Shown piece by piece: positions 19,562 through 28,542 of a DNA stretch of 64,000 nucleotides. Below the pieces are notes generated by a model. That model searched no databases. It saw only the letters and a list, made by a program, of their open reading frames with translations, and was not told where the DNA came from. Where the stretch lies: NCBI RefSeq assembly GCF_900155385.1, contig NZ_LT699745.1:11578-75577 (forward strand), given 5' to 3'. Numbering within the stretch: the first letter of the stretch is position 1; each line of letters begins with the position of its first letter. Position numbers and translations under genes: made by a program. The DNA is from Vreelandella massiliensis. Its GTDB lineage: Bacteria; Pseudomonadota; Gammaproteobacteria; Pseudomonadales; Halomonadaceae.

Positions 19562-20044
19562 GTGTATCTGGGTAAGAAAAACAACCTTGACAAATATGGG
19601 CTGTGCGGCGGTCGCTCTTAAACGAGACCTAACAACAACAATACCCGACACCGCACCCACCTCGGCCACAACAAAAACAAAACAGGCCAGGTTTAGAGAT
19701 AGCAGCGCAAACAAAAACAACGGCAGCATCTCAACTTGCGGCGAGGCAACAACAATAACACAGCGCAAGGTGCCCACTAGGACGCGACGTACGTCACCAA
19801 GGCAAAACAACAATAACGCCGAGATAGACGTACAGCCTGGCAACAAAAACAACACGCCAGGTGGAGAGAATCGCGATTGGATTATTGCTTTGAATACGAG
19901 GCGGTCGGGCTCAAACCAGTGCTTAGCCACGGTGTTACCACCCTGGCTGTCACACCAGGAGCTTACGCCCACCGACTGCGGTGCGTATTCAGGGCGATGT
20001 GCCAACATGAAGAAAAACAGCAGCACGGACGCTGGGTACTATTT

Positions 20045-20067
20045 TTAAGTACTTTTTAAGTACTTAA
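20045..20067. repeat. Perfect inverted repeat TTAAGTACT / AGTACTTAA
   Basis: Nine-base arms 20045-20053 and 20059-20067 with a 5-base loop, 10 bp before the terminator hairpin. It could be a second, A+T-rich hairpin at the RNA 3' end or a protein site. Role unknown. Confidence 0.6.
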
Positions 20068-20076
20068 CCGCTTAAT

Positions 20077-20105
20077 AGGGGAGGCCATCATGGCCTCCCC
20101 TTTCT
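20077..20105 (+). terminator. Intrinsic terminator of the crcZ-like RNA
   Basis: Eleven-base arms 20077-20087 (aggggaggcca) and 20091-20101 around a 3-base loop, then TTTC. It separates the RNA from pcnB, whose own promoter would lie in 20106-20224; no strong match stands out there. Confidence 0.8.
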
Positions 20106-20224
20106 GCGTTTAACCCCGCCTTTAGCACGCTCATACACGCTCTGGCCATGCGCTGCGCTTTGCAAGGCGCAAAGCGTCGGCTACACTCAGCCACTTTACG
20201 TAGTTTGCGACGCCTATTCGCCGC

Positions 20225-21631
20225 ATGTTTAAAGGATTTATTCGCTTTCTGAGCAACGACCTCTTACATCATCCGGGAGAGCATTTGAAATCCCCGCTCG
20301 AATCAAAAAAACATCCTGAAGGGCTTACGCCGCGCATTATCCCGCGCTCTGAGCACCCGGTTTCCCGTCAGCACATCAGCGACGCCGCGCTCAAGGTGCT
20401 TTATCGCCTGGATGGCGCTGGCTTTGACGCTTTCCTCGTGGGTGGCTGCATCCGCGATGCCCTTCTGGGTCAAATGCCCAAAGATTTCGACGTGGCGACC
20501 AACGCCACGCCCGAACAGGTGCGCGAGCTTTTCCGCAATTCGCGCCTGATTGGGCGGCGTTTTCGCATTGTTCACGTGCGCTTTGGCCGCGAGGTCATCG
20601 AGGTCACCACGTTCCGTGGCAAGCCCCAAGACGCGCACGGCGACCACATCGCGCACCAGTCCGACGATGGGCTACTGCTGCGCGACAACGTCTGGGGCAG
20701 CATCGAAGAGGACGCACTGCGCCGCGACTTCACGGTGAACGCCCTCTACTACAGCATCGCTGATTTCAGTATCCACGATTTTGCCGATGGCGCGCACGAT
20801 ATCGAAACCCGCACCCTGCGGCTGATCGGCGACCCCGAGACACGCTACCGCGAAGACCCGGTGCGTATGCTACGTGCGGTGCGTTTTGCCTCCAAACTCG
20901 ACTTTACGCTGTCGCCTGAAACCGAGGCGCCGATCTACGACCTCGCCCCGCTGCTGCTGCAAATTCCGCCCGCGCGCCTGTTCGATGAAGTCCTCAAACT
21001 GTTCATGGCAGGCCACGGCTTGATGACCTTCCGAATGCTCAGCCATTACGGCCTGTTTGGCATGCTCTTCCCCGAGTCGGAAGAAGCCATGGCGGACGCC
21101 GCGTGGGCCGAGTTGCTCATCGAATCGGCGCTGATGAACACCGATAAGCGCATCGCCAACGGGCGCCCGGTGACCCCGGCCTTTCTGCTCGCCGCGTTTC
21201 TATGGGCGCCGGTGGTGCATCGCCAAGCGCAGCTTGAGCGCGAAGGCATGCCGGCCATCCCAGCGCTTCAGGCCGCCGCTCAGCAGGTGATCTCGCGCCA
21301 ACTGCAGCACACCTCGATCCCCAAGCGCTTTGGCATGCCCATGCGCGACATCTGGGAGCTGCAGGCGCGGCTACCCCAGCGCCACGGCAAGCGTGCGTTC
21401 CAAACCCGCGAGCACCCACGCTTTCGCGCCGCCTATGACTTGCTTCTCCTGCGCGAGCAGGCCGGCGAAATACCGCGCGGGCTGGGCGATTGGTGGACGG
21501 CCTTCCAAGAGGGCGACGAGCACGAACAGCGCCGTTTGATTCAAAAAACCGGCGGCGACCCGGCAAGCCAAGGCCCCAAGAAAAAGCCGCGTAAGCGTCG
21601 GCGGCGCAAGCCACGCCAAGACGCGGAGTGA
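20225..21631 (+). CDS. pcnB: Poly(A) polymerase I
   Basis: Adds 3' poly(A) tails that promote RNA decay, working with PNPase (encoded at 25811). 468 residues. The nucleotidyltransferase head has FLVGGCIRDALLG and the catalytic DxD in PKDFDVATNATPE near 88-94, then RRDFTVNALYY and RMLRAVRFASKL of the PAP/CCA family. The basic C-terminal tail (KKKPRKRRRRKPRQ) is typical of PcnB rather than CCA-adding enzyme. The N-terminal region aligns in memory with E. coli PcnB (IIPRSEHPVSR), supporting this start. folK follows after 3 bp. Confidence 0.96.
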   Translation: MFKGFIRFLSNDLLHHPGEHLKSPLESKKHPEGLTPRIIPRSEHPVSRQHISDAALKVLYRLDGAGFDAFLVGGCIRDALLGQMPKDFDVATNATPEQVRELFRNSRLIGRRFRIVHVRFGREVIEVTTFRGKPQDAHGDHIAHQSDDGLLLRDNVWGSIEEDALRRDFTVNALYYSIADFSIHDFADGAHDIETRTLRLIGDPETRYREDPVRMLRAVRFASKLDFTLSPETEAPIYDLAPLLLQIPPARLFDEVLKLFMAGHGLMTFRMLSHYGLFGMLFPESEEAMADAAWAELLIESALMNTDKRIANGRPVTPAFLLAAFLWAPVVHRQAQLEREGMPAIPALQAAAQQVISRQLQHTSIPKRFGMPMRDIWELQARLPQRHGKRAFQTREHPRFRAAYDLLLLREQAGEIPRGLGDWWTAFQEGDEHEQRRLIQKTGGDPASQGPKKKPRKRRRRKPRQDAE

Positions 21632-21634
21632 CCC

Positions 21635-22135
21635 ATGCTGAACACGTCGTTGGCGTATATTGGGCTCGGCAGCAACCTTGAGGACCCCGTGCAGCAGGTG
21701 GAGCAGGCCCTTTACGCGCTTGACCGGCTGCCGCTAAGCCGCTGTGTGGGCACCTCCTCGCTCTACCGCAGCCAGCCAGTCGGGCCGCAGGATCAGCCCG
21801 ATTTCATCAACGCCGTGGCGGCACTGGAAACCCGGTTATCGCCACTTGCCCTCTTGGATCAACTGCAAGCGCTGGAGCAGCGCCACCGCCGCCGGCGAGA
21901 GCGCCGCTGGGGTCCGCGCACGCTGGATCTTGATATGTTGCTGTTTAATCACACCGACATTGATCATCCTCGACTGCGCGTGCCGCACCCGCTTATGCAC
22001 ACGCGCGCGTTCGTGCTTGGCCCGCTCAACGAGTTGGCGCCGCACTTGCGTCTCAACGGTGAACGCCTTGAGCAGTGGCTCGCGCCACTTGGCAACACCA
22101 TCACCCGACTCGACAGCAAGCGCGTATTTGAGTAA
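21635..22135 (+). CDS. folK: HPPK, 6-hydroxymethyl-7,8-dihydropterin pyrophosphokinase
   Basis: Folate synthesis: transfers pyrophosphate from ATP to 6-hydroxymethyl-dihydropterin, making the substrate for FolP (encoded at 37631). 166 residues with YIGLGSNLEDP at about 8-18, QPDFINAVAALET in the middle, and the HPPK signature RRRERRWGPRTLDLDMLLF (metal-binding DLD), then HPLMHTRAFVLGPL. Three bases after pcnB, so co-transcribed. Confidence 0.96.
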   Translation: MLNTSLAYIGLGSNLEDPVQQVEQALYALDRLPLSRCVGTSSLYRSQPVGPQDQPDFINAVAALETRLSPLALLDQLQALEQRHRRRRERRWGPRTLDLDMLLFNHTDIDHPRLRVPHPLMHTRAFVLGPLNELAPHLRLNGERLEQWLAPLGNTITRLDSKRVFE

Positions 22136-22220
22136 CAATTGCCGGTTACGTCATATCGGGCGCCGGTTTAACGGCGCTCACCGTGACCTTCCGGCCTAAC
22201 GCAGAACACGAGATCACACC

Positions 22221-23012
22221 ATGAAAACCGTCACCCTGAGCACGCTGCAGGCGTTCAAACGCGCCGGCGAAACGTTCAGCTGCTTGACCGCCTACGACGC
22301 CTCCTTCGCCCACGCCGCCAGCCAAGCCGGTATTGAAGTGCTGCTGGTCGGCGATTCCCTGGGCATGGTGCTGCAAGGCAAGCAAAGCACCCTGTCTGTG
22401 ACGCTCGACGATATTGTCTATCACACCCGCTGCGCCGCACGCGGCAAAGGGGCGAGCCTTTTAATGGTCGACCTGCCCTTTATGAGTAACGCCAGCACGG
22501 AGCAACTGCTGCGCGATTCAGGCGAGCTGATGCGCGCCGGCGCCGAGTTGGTCAAAGTCGAAGGTGAGGCGTGGATGGCCGCGGGCATTCGCGAACTGAC
22601 CCGCCGCGGCGTGCCGGTATGCGCCCACCTGGGGCTGACACCACAGACGGTGTATCAGCTAGGCGGCTATAAAGTGCAGGGGCGCGATGCCGAGCGCGCC
22701 GAGCAGATCATTGATGACGCCAAAGTGCTGGTTGACGCCGGGGCCTCGGTCATTCTGCTTGAGTGCGTTCCCGCGAGCCTGGGCAAAGCCGTGACGGAGG
22801 CACTCGACGTGCCGGTTATCGGCATTGGCGCCGGCCCAGATACCGACGGCCAGATTCTGGTCATGCACGATATCCTTGGCGTGACCCACGGCCGCACCCC
22901 CCGCTTTGTTAAAAATTTCCTGGCCGAGGCCGATACCATCCAGGGCGCCTTCCAGCGCTACCACCAAGACGTCAAACAGCGGGTATTCCCGGCCCCTGAG
23001 CACTGTTTTTAA
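22221..23012 (+). CDS. panB: 3-methyl-2-oxobutanoate hydroxymethyltransferase
   Basis: First step of pantothenate synthesis: adds a hydroxymethyl group from methylene-THF to ketoisovalerate, giving ketopantoate. 263 residues, TIM-barrel. Metal-binding VGDSLGMVLQG near 41-51, VDLPFMSN, KVEGE, the catalytic Glu in LLECVP, and GIGAGPDTDGQILVMHD. Followed by panC and panD, the standard pan cluster. Its 2-ketoisovalerate substrate arises from the ilv pathway (ilvI/ilvH at 54-56 kb). Confidence 0.97.
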   Translation: MKTVTLSTLQAFKRAGETFSCLTAYDASFAHAASQAGIEVLLVGDSLGMVLQGKQSTLSVTLDDIVYHTRCAARGKGASLLMVDLPFMSNASTEQLLRDSGELMRAGAELVKVEGEAWMAAGIRELTRRGVPVCAHLGLTPQTVYQLGGYKVQGRDAERAEQIIDDAKVLVDAGASVILLECVPASLGKAVTEALDVPVIGIGAGPDTDGQILVMHDILGVTHGRTPRFVKNFLAEADTIQGAFQRYHQDVKQRVFPAPEHCF

Positions 23013-23062
23013 ATCGACAACGCGCTGATGGATTCAGCGGATCGCTGCGTTTCGGAGCTTCT

Positions 23063-23953
23063 ATGCGTACCTTGCGAGACATTTCAGACCTGCGTGACGC
23101 GCTTAGCGAATACCGCCAGCGTGGCCAGCGCATCGCCTTGGCCCCCACCATGGGCAACTTGCACGCGGGCCATCTCGCGCTGATCGAAACCGCGCGCCAA
23201 CACGCCGATGTGGTGGTCTCAAGCCTGTTCGTTAACCCGATGCAGTTTGGCCCCGGGGAGGACCTTGACGCCTACCCGCGCACCTTTGAAGCGGACCAAC
23301 AGGCGCTCACCGACGCCGGCTGCGATGTGCTGTTTGCCCCCACCACGCAGACACTCTACCCCCGCGGGCTCGATCACCAGACCTGTGTACACGTACCTGA
23401 CGTCAGCGAAGGCTTGTGTGGCGGTGATCGCCCGGGGCACTTCGATGGCGTCGCCACCGTGGTGACGATGCTGTTCAACCTGGTGCAGCCAGACATCGCC
23501 TGCTTTGGCGAAAAGGATTATCAGCAGCTCGCGGTTATTCGCAAAATGGTGGCCGATTTGCACATGCCCATCGAGATTGTGGGCGTGCCGATCGTGCGCC
23601 ATGAGGATGGCCTCGCGCTGTCGTCACGCAACGGCTATCTAAGCGCTGAAGAGCGCGCCAAGGCGCCGGCGCTCTACCGCACCCTGAAGACTCTGCGCGA
23701 TGCCCTTGAAAAGGGTGAAAACCCGCACAAAGCACTACAACAGGGCCGTCAAGCGCTGTATGATGCCGGTTTTGAGCCCGACTACCTTGAATTACGCGAT
23801 CGCACGCTTGGCCCGGTGGATACCGCCACTCGCGATGCCGTACTACTCGCAGCCGCTAAACTCGGGCGCGCGCGGCTAATCGATAACTTGACCTTAACGC
23901 TCCCCGCTGCAACCGACACATCCGCTGACGCCGATTCCGCGCCAGCTCAGTAA
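23063..23953 (+). CDS. panC: Pantothenate synthetase
   Basis: ATP-dependent condensation of pantoate and beta-alanine. 296 residues, nucleotidylyltransferase fold. HIGH-like [14 protein letters not shown] near 29-42, [28 protein letters not shown], and the KMSKS-equivalent LSSRNGYLS near 187-195. A short Ala/Thr/Asp-rich tail follows the conserved RLIDN block. GGAG precedes the ATG. Lies 50 bp after panB and 14 bp before panD. Confidence 0.97.
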   Translation: MRTLRDISDLRDALSEYRQRGQRIALAPTMGNLHAGHLALIETARQHADVVVSSLFVNPMQFGPGEDLDAYPRTFEADQQALTDAGCDVLFAPTTQTLYPRGLDHQTCVHVPDVSEGLCGGDRPGHFDGVATVVTMLFNLVQPDIACFGEKDYQQLAVIRKMVADLHMPIEIVGVPIVRHEDGLALSSRNGYLSAEERAKAPALYRTLKTLRDALEKGENPHKALQQGRQALYDAGFEPDYLELRDRTLGPVDTATRDAVLLAAAKLGRARLIDNLTLTLPAATDTSADADSAPAQ

Positions 23954-23967
23954 TAAAGGTATACCCC

Positions 23968-24348
23968 ATGCAAACCATTATGCTCAAAGCCAAGCTCCAC
24001 ATGGCGCGCGTCACTCACGCAGTCCTTAACTACGAGGGCTCCTGCGCCATCGACGGTGATCTGCTGGATATGGCCGGCATCCGTGAAAACGAGCAGATTC
24101 AAATCTACAACGTGGAAAACGGCGAGCGCTTCACCACCTACGCCATTCGCGGTGAAGAGGGCTCGAAGATGATCTCCATCAACGGTGCCGCCGCCCATCT
24201 GGCAGGCCCGGGCCACCGCGTCATCATCTGCAGCTACGCCCACTACGCCGAGGCGGAGCTCGATGATCACCAGCCGGCGCTGGTGTACCTGCAAGAAGGC
24301 AATATTGTCAGCCACACCAGCAACGCGATTCCGGTACAGCTTGCCTGA
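23968..24348 (+). CDS. panD: Aspartate 1-decarboxylase proenzyme
   Basis: Makes beta-alanine for PanC. 126 residues. Self-cleavage occurs between G24 and S25 in NYEGSCAID, and Ser25 becomes the pyruvoyl group. Other conserved features: K9, H11, R14 in [13 protein letters not shown]58-type residue in [32 protein letters not shown]. Complete and typical. Followed by a strong terminator that ends the pan operon. Confidence 0.97.
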   Translation: MQTIMLKAKLHMARVTHAVLNYEGSCAIDGDLLDMAGIRENEQIQIYNVENGERFTTYAIRGEEGSKMISINGAAAHLAGPGHRVIICSYAHYAEAELDDHQPALVYLQEGNIVSHTSNAIPVQLA

Positions 24349-24371
24349 TTACCTAGGCTATCTTGCTGATT

Positions 24372-24399
24372 AACGGGCCGTTCTTACGGCCCGTTTTTA
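24372..24399 (+). terminator. Intrinsic terminator after panD
   Basis: Nine-base arms 24372-24380 (aacgggccg) and 24387-24395, loop ttctta, then a T run to 24399. Confidence 0.9.
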
Positions 24400-24521
24400 T
24401 TTGCTGCAAAAAGCGTATTGCCGCATCGCACAACCTTCCCCTATGCTACAGGGAGGCTTTAACGCAAATGCCAAGATAGGCATCCATGAATGCCTGATTC
24501 ACGCTACCCAGGAGTTCTCTT

Positions 24522-25700
24522 ATGCAAGACGTGGTGATTGTTGCTGCACGCCGTACCGCTGTCGGCGCTTTTGGTGGTTCCCTCGCTGGCATTCCGGCAA
24601 GCGATCTCGGCGCGCTGGTGATCAAAGATATTCTTAGCTCAACGGGTGTCGCCCCCGAGCAAATCGATGAAGTGCTGCTCGGTCAAGTGCTGACCGCCGG
24701 CGTGGGCCAAAACCCGGCGCGCCAAGCCTCCATCAAGGCGGGGCTTCCCGACGCCGTGCCGGCCATGACGATTAACAAAGTGTGCGGCTCAGGCCTGAAG
24801 GCCTTGCACCTGGGCACCCAGGCGATTCGCTGCGGCGATGCCAGCGTTATCATTGCCGGCGGCCAAGAGAACATGTCCGCCTCACCGCACGTGCTGCCCA
24901 ACTCGCGCACCGGCCAGCGCATGGGCGATTGGAAAGCGATTGACACCATGGTCCACGATGGCCTGTGGGACGCTTTCAACGATTTCCATATGGGCATTAC
25001 CGCTGAAAATCTTGGCGAGAAGTACGGCATCACGCGCGAGGAGATGGACGAGTTCGCCGCTGCGTCACAGAACAAAGCCGCTCAAGCGATCAAGGAGGGT
25101 AAGTTTAAGAGCCAGATCGTGCCGGTGGAGATTCCCCAGCGCAAAGGCGACCCGGTCGTGTTTGATACCGACGAGAATCCGCGTGAGGTCACCGCTGAAA
25201 AGCTAGGTGGCATGCGCCCGGCGTTCAAGAAAGACGGTACCGTTACCGCCGGCAACGCCTCCTCGATCAACGACGGCGCCGCCGTGGTCATGCTCTGCTC
25301 CGCCGAAAAGGCCAAAGAGCTCGGCCTTGAGCCGCTCGCGCGTATCGCGGCTTACTCCAACGCCGGTGTCGACCCGGCCATCATGGGCATTGGCCCGGCA
25401 CCGGCGACTCGCCGCTGCCTGGAGAAAGCCGGCTGGAGCCTGGATGACCTCGACCTGGTCGAAGCCAACGAAGCGTTTGCCGCCCAAGCCCTGTCAGTCA
25501 ATAAAGAGCTGGGTTGGGACACTTCCAAAGTAAACGTCAACGGCGGTGCGATTGCGCTGGGCCACCCGATTGGCGCCTCTGGCTGTCGTGTGCTAGTGAC
25601 CCTGCTGCACGAAATGATTGCCCGCGATGCCAAAAAAGGCCTCGCCACGCTGTGTATCGGCGGCGGCCAGGGTGTGGCACTCGCCATCGAGCGTAGCTAA
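24522..25700 (+). CDS. Acetyl-CoA C-acetyltransferase (thiolase)
   Basis: Biosynthetic-type thiolase II of 392 residues, condensing two acetyl-CoA to acetoacetyl-CoA (reversible). Nucleophilic Cys in [11 protein letters not shown] near 88, catalytic His in [11 protein letters not shown] near 349, second Cys in [10 protein letters not shown] near 378. In Halomonas-type organisms such enzymes (PhaA/AtoB) can feed polyhydroxybutyrate or ketone metabolism; no phaB or phaC lies nearby, so the specific role is open. AGGAG precedes the ATG. It stands alone between two terminators, so it is monocistronic. Confidence 0.93.
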   Translation: MQDVVIVAARRTAVGAFGGSLAGIPASDLGALVIKDILSSTGVAPEQIDEVLLGQVLTAGVGQNPARQASIKAGLPDAVPAMTINKVCGSGLKALHLGTQAIRCGDASVIIAGGQENMSASPHVLPNSRTGQRMGDWKAIDTMVHDGLWDAFNDFHMGITAENLGEKYGITREEMDEFAAASQNKAAQAIKEGKFKSQIVPVEIPQRKGDPVVFDTDENPREVTAEKLGGMRPAFKKDGTVTAGNASSINDGAAVVMLCSAEKAKELGLEPLARIAAYSNAGVDPAIMGIGPAPATRRCLEKAGWSLDDLDLVEANEAFAAQALSVNKELGWDTSKVNVNGGAIALGHPIGASGCRVLVTLLHEMIARDAKKGLATLCIGGGQGVALAIERS

Positions 25701-25735
25701 GTTCATCCGCGTTTCGCCACGCTAACGGCTAAAAA

Positions 25736-25770
25736 GAAACCGCCCCGGGATTGTCCCGGGGCGGTTTTTT
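25736..25770 (+). terminator. Terminator between thiolase gene and pnp (possibly bidirectional)
   Basis: Fourteen-base arms 25737-25750 and 25754-25767 (aaaccgccccggga and complement), loop ttg, then T6. A-rich sequence on the left side could also serve the convergent pnp transcript. Confidence 0.9.
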
Positions 25771-25810
25771 CATACTTGCGGGGTGTTTAAGAGAGGAGAA
25801 AAACCGGGCT

Positions 25811-27955
25811 TTACAGCTCGGTTGCCGCCTGCTCGGCCTCAAACGCCGCCTTCTCTTCTTCGGTGATCTCCTTCATCGAGAGCTTCACGCGGTTGCGGTT
25901 ATCGATATCGAGCACCTTCACCACGACCTCGTCGCCTTCGTTGAGGTAATCACGCACGTTGTTAACACGCTCCGGCACGATCTGCGAAATATGCACCAGG
26001 CCGTCGGTGCCCGGCATGATGTTCACAAAAGCACCGAAGTCGGCGATGCGCACGACCTTGCCCTTGTAGAGCTTGCCGATTTCCGCTTCCGCCGTGATCG
26101 CGAGTACAGTGTCGATAGCCGCTTTGGCAGCGCGTTTATCTTCGGCGTAGATACGCACGGTGCCGTCGTCGTCCAGATCGATAGAAGCGCCGGTGTCTTC
26201 GCAGATTTTGCGAATCGTCGCGCCGCCTTTGCCGATGACGTCGCGAATCTTATCCGGGTCGATCTTGATCGTCGCCATGGACGGGGCGTTATCGGAAACC
26301 TCGGTACGGCTCTGGCTGATCACCGTGTTCATCTGCTCCAGAATATGCAAGCGCGCTTTGTGCGCCTGGTGCAGTGCCGTTTCCATGATCTCTTCGTTGA
26401 TACCCTCGATCTTGATATCCATCTGCAGCGCGGTCACGCCCTCTTCGGAGCCGGCCACTTTGAAGTCCATATCACCAAGGTGGTCTTCATCGCCGAGGAT
26501 ATCGGTCAGTACCGCGAAAGCGTCCTCATCTTTCACCAGGCCCATGGCGATACCCGCCACCGGCGCCTTGAGCGGCACGCCGGCATCCATCAGCGCCAGT
26601 GAAGAGCCGCATACCGAGGCCATGGAGCTTGAGCCGTTGGACTCGGTAATTTCCGAGACCACGCGGATGGTATAGGGGAAGGCGTCTTCCGACGGCAGCA
26701 TCGCCTGGACACCGCGACGCGCCAACCGGCCGTGGCCAATTTCACGCCGCTTCGGCCCGCCCATAAAGCCCGCTTCGCCCACGCAGTACGGGGGGAAGTT
26801 GTAGTGCAGCATAAAGCGATCTTTGCGCTCGCCTTCCAGCGATTCGATCAGCTGCGAGTCACGCAGGGTACCCAAGGTCGCAATGGCGATGGCCTGGGTT
26901 TCGCCGCGGGTGAAGACGGCGGAACCGTGGGTCTTGGGCAGCGTGCCGACTTCAATTGCGAGCGGACGTACCGTCTGATTATCGCGGCCGTCGATACGCG
27001 GCTCGCCCTTGACCACGCGCGAGCGTACCACGCGTTTTTCCAAGCTAGCGAACGCCCCTTTCACTTCATCAACGGGGAATTTGCCTTCCGTTACTTCGCC
27101 TTCGACGGCGACAAGCTGCGCAAGGGCTTCTTCTTTCGCGGCGGCCAAGGCGTCTTGACGCGCCATTTTGTCGGTAATGCGGTAGGCATCGCCCACTTTG
27201 GCTTCAAAGGCGTCGGCAATGGCGGTTTTCAGCGCGATGTTCTCTTGTACCGGCTGCCACTCCCAGCGCGGCTTGCCTGCCTCGGCGACCAGTTCGTTGA
27301 TGGCGGTGATGGCGGCCTGCATCTCTTGGTGGCCGTAAAGCACGGCACCGAGCATTTCGTCTTCAAGAAGCTCTTTGGCTTCCGACTCGACCATCAGCAC
27401 GGCTTTCTCGGTGCCGGCCACGACCATGTCGAGCTCAGAGCCGGTCAGCTCTTCAACGGTGGGGTTGAGGAAATAGCCCTGCTCTTCGTTGAAGCCGACC
27501 CGCGCTGCACCGATCGGGCCGTTAAACGGCACGCCGGAAATGCCCAGCGCCGCCGAGGTGCCGAGCATCGCGGCAATATCGGGGTCGTGGTTACGGTCGG
27601 TGGAGAGAACGGTACAGATGACCTGGACTTCGTTCATAAACCCTTTAGGAAAGAGCGGGCGGATCGGGCGGTCGATTAGCCTTGAAGTCAGCGTCTCTTT
27701 CTCGGTGGGGCGCCCTTCACGCTTAAAGAAGCCGCCGGGAATCTTGCCCACGGCATAGGTTTTCTCTTGGTAATGCACCGAAAGCGGGAAAAAGGGCTGG
27801 CTAGGGTTCGCCTCCTTTTTCGCCACCACGGTACACAGTACGACGGTCTCGTCCATCGTGACCATCACGGCACCGGTGGCTTGGCGGGCAATACGCCCGG
27901 TTTCGAGCGTGACGGTGCTGCGACCGTACTGGAACGTTTTTTTAACCGGATTCAC
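25811..27955 (-). CDS. pnp: Polyribonucleotide nucleotidyltransferase (PNPase)
   Basis: Phosphorolytic 3'-5' exoribonuclease and degradosome partner. 714 residues: two RNase PH domains ([27 protein letters not shown] block near 60 and the catalytic second core with [32 protein letters not shown]), a KH domain ([18 protein letters not shown] near 565) and an S1 domain ([26 protein letters not shown] near 632). I place the start at the GTG at 27955, because AAGGAAG sits five bases upstream and the product then begins like E. coli PNPase. Downstream of rpsO, the conserved rpsO-pnp arrangement. Confidence 0.97.
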   Translation of the reverse strand: MNPVKKTFQYGRSTVTLETGRIARQATGAVMVTMDETVVLCTVVAKKEANPSQPFFPLSVHYQEKTYAVGKIPGGFFKREGRPTEKETLTSRLIDRPIRPLFPKGFMNEVQVICTVLSTDRNHDPDIAAMLGTSAALGISGVPFNGPIGAARVGFNEEQGYFLNPTVEELTGSELDMVVAGTEKAVLMVESEAKELLEDEMLGAVLYGHQEMQAAITAINELVAEAGKPRWEWQPVQENIALKTAIADAFEAKVGDAYRITDKMARQDALAAAKEEALAQLVAVEGEVTEGKFPVDEVKGAFASLEKRVVRSRVVKGEPRIDGRDNQTVRPLAIEVGTLPKTHGSAVFTRGETQAIAIATLGTLRDSQLIESLEGERKDRFMLHYNFPPYCVGEAGFMGGPKRREIGHGRLARRGVQAMLPSEDAFPYTIRVVSEITESNGSSSMASVCGSSLALMDAGVPLKAPVAGIAMGLVKDEDAFAVLTDILGDEDHLGDMDFKVAGSEEGVTALQMDIKIEGINEEIMETALHQAHKARLHILEQMNTVISQSRTEVSDNAPSMATIKIDPDKIRDVIGKGGATIRKICEDTGASIDLDDDGTVRIYAEDKRAAKAAIDTVLAITAEAEIGKLYKGKVVRIADFGAFVNIMPGTDGLVHISQIVPERVNNVRDYLNEGDEVVVKVLDIDNRNRVKLSMKEITEEEKAAFEAEQAATEL

Positions 27956-28090
27956 GGCAACTTCCTTTAACATTAATATCAACTTGTCTTTTCGTGGGGT
28001 CGTTTTGACTCGCCACTATTCTAGGCGCTGGAGCGTCTTAGGGCCACCGCTTCTCTGTTCACAGACACGTCACAGACGAGCCGCCATAGA

Positions 28091-28123
28091 AAAACGGGCA
28101 GCTCCCAAGGAGCTGCCCGTTTT
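28091..28123 (-). terminator. Terminator between rpsO and pnp
   Basis: Fifteen-base perfect arms 28091-28105 and 28109-28123 with a 3-base loop; on the minus strand T-rich sequence follows. In related bacteria, readthrough and RNase III cutting in this gap control pnp. Confidence 0.85.
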
Positions 28124-28145
28124 GACTCTCTTCGCCGGTAAAGAT

Positions 28146-28415
28146 TTAGCGACGCAGACCCAGACGCTGAATCAGCGACTGATAACGCTCAAAATCTTTA
28201 CGCTTGAGGTAATCCAAAAGCTTACGACGCTGGTTAACCATGCGGATCAAGCCACGGCGAGAGTGGTGATCCTGCTTGTTGGTTTTGAAGTGATCCTGCA
28301 GGCCGTTGATGTTGGCGCTCAGCAGAGCCACTTGCACTTCCGGGGAACCGGTGTCGTTTTCACCGCGACCGTACTCATCGACGATCTGGGCTTTCTGTTC
28401 AGCAGTTAATGCCAT
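28146..28415 (-). CDS. rpsO: 30S ribosomal protein S15
   Basis: Primary 16S rRNA-binding protein that organises the central domain. 89 residues, the usual length. Typical [24 protein letters not shown] and [25 protein letters not shown] segments. GGAGAG precedes the ATG. Part of the nusA-infB-rbfA-truB-rpsO-pnp series; a gap of 127 bp after truB may hold its own promoter. Confidence 0.99.
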   Translation of the reverse strand: MALTAEQKAQIVDEYGRGENDTGSPEVQVALLSANINGLQDHFKTNKQDHHSRRGLIRMVNQRRKLLDYLKRKDFERYQSLIQRLGLRR

Positions 28416-28542
28416 CTGTCTCTCCAGTAAGCAATATGCCTAATAAATGAATGGGTGAGACCACGCATATTTGCAGTCTCAGTCGTGCATGGTGCGCAAA
28501 CGTTACGTTTACGCGGCGGCCTTAGTTGATCAAGAGAGTTGA

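Larger units (their letters stand above)
19572..20105 (+). ncRNA. crcZ: CrcZ-like Hfq/Crc decoy RNA
   Basis: A non-coding transcript of about 530 nt between cbrB and pcnB, the location of crcZ in Pseudomonas. It has a sigma-54 promoter, an intrinsic terminator and repeated A-rich CA motifs: 19574-19586, 19631-19643, 19670-19684, 19709-19721, 19748-19760, 19804-19817, 19842-19853, and a weaker one near 20010-20019. In Pseudomonas such motifs titrate the Hfq/Crc repressor away from catabolic mRNAs. At least four motifs here are enclosed by complementary arms: 19659-19667/19685-19692, 19735-19740/19764-19769, 19789-19795/19827-19833 and 19836-19841/19856-19861. A fifth structure (19925-19934/19939-19948) has no motif. 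Pseudomonas CrcZ is about 400 nt with five motifs, so this would be a larger version. Ends and binding are predicted. Confidence 0.8.

Noticed and set aside
19545-20048. Open reading frame of 167 codons on the + strand in the cbrB-pcnB gap (and 157 codons on the - strand)
   Set aside because: Composition is Thr/Asn/Lys-rich low complexity produced by the CA motifs, there is no SD, the start lies at the sigma-54 promoter, and no fold or family is recognisable. The region is better explained as a non-coding RNA.
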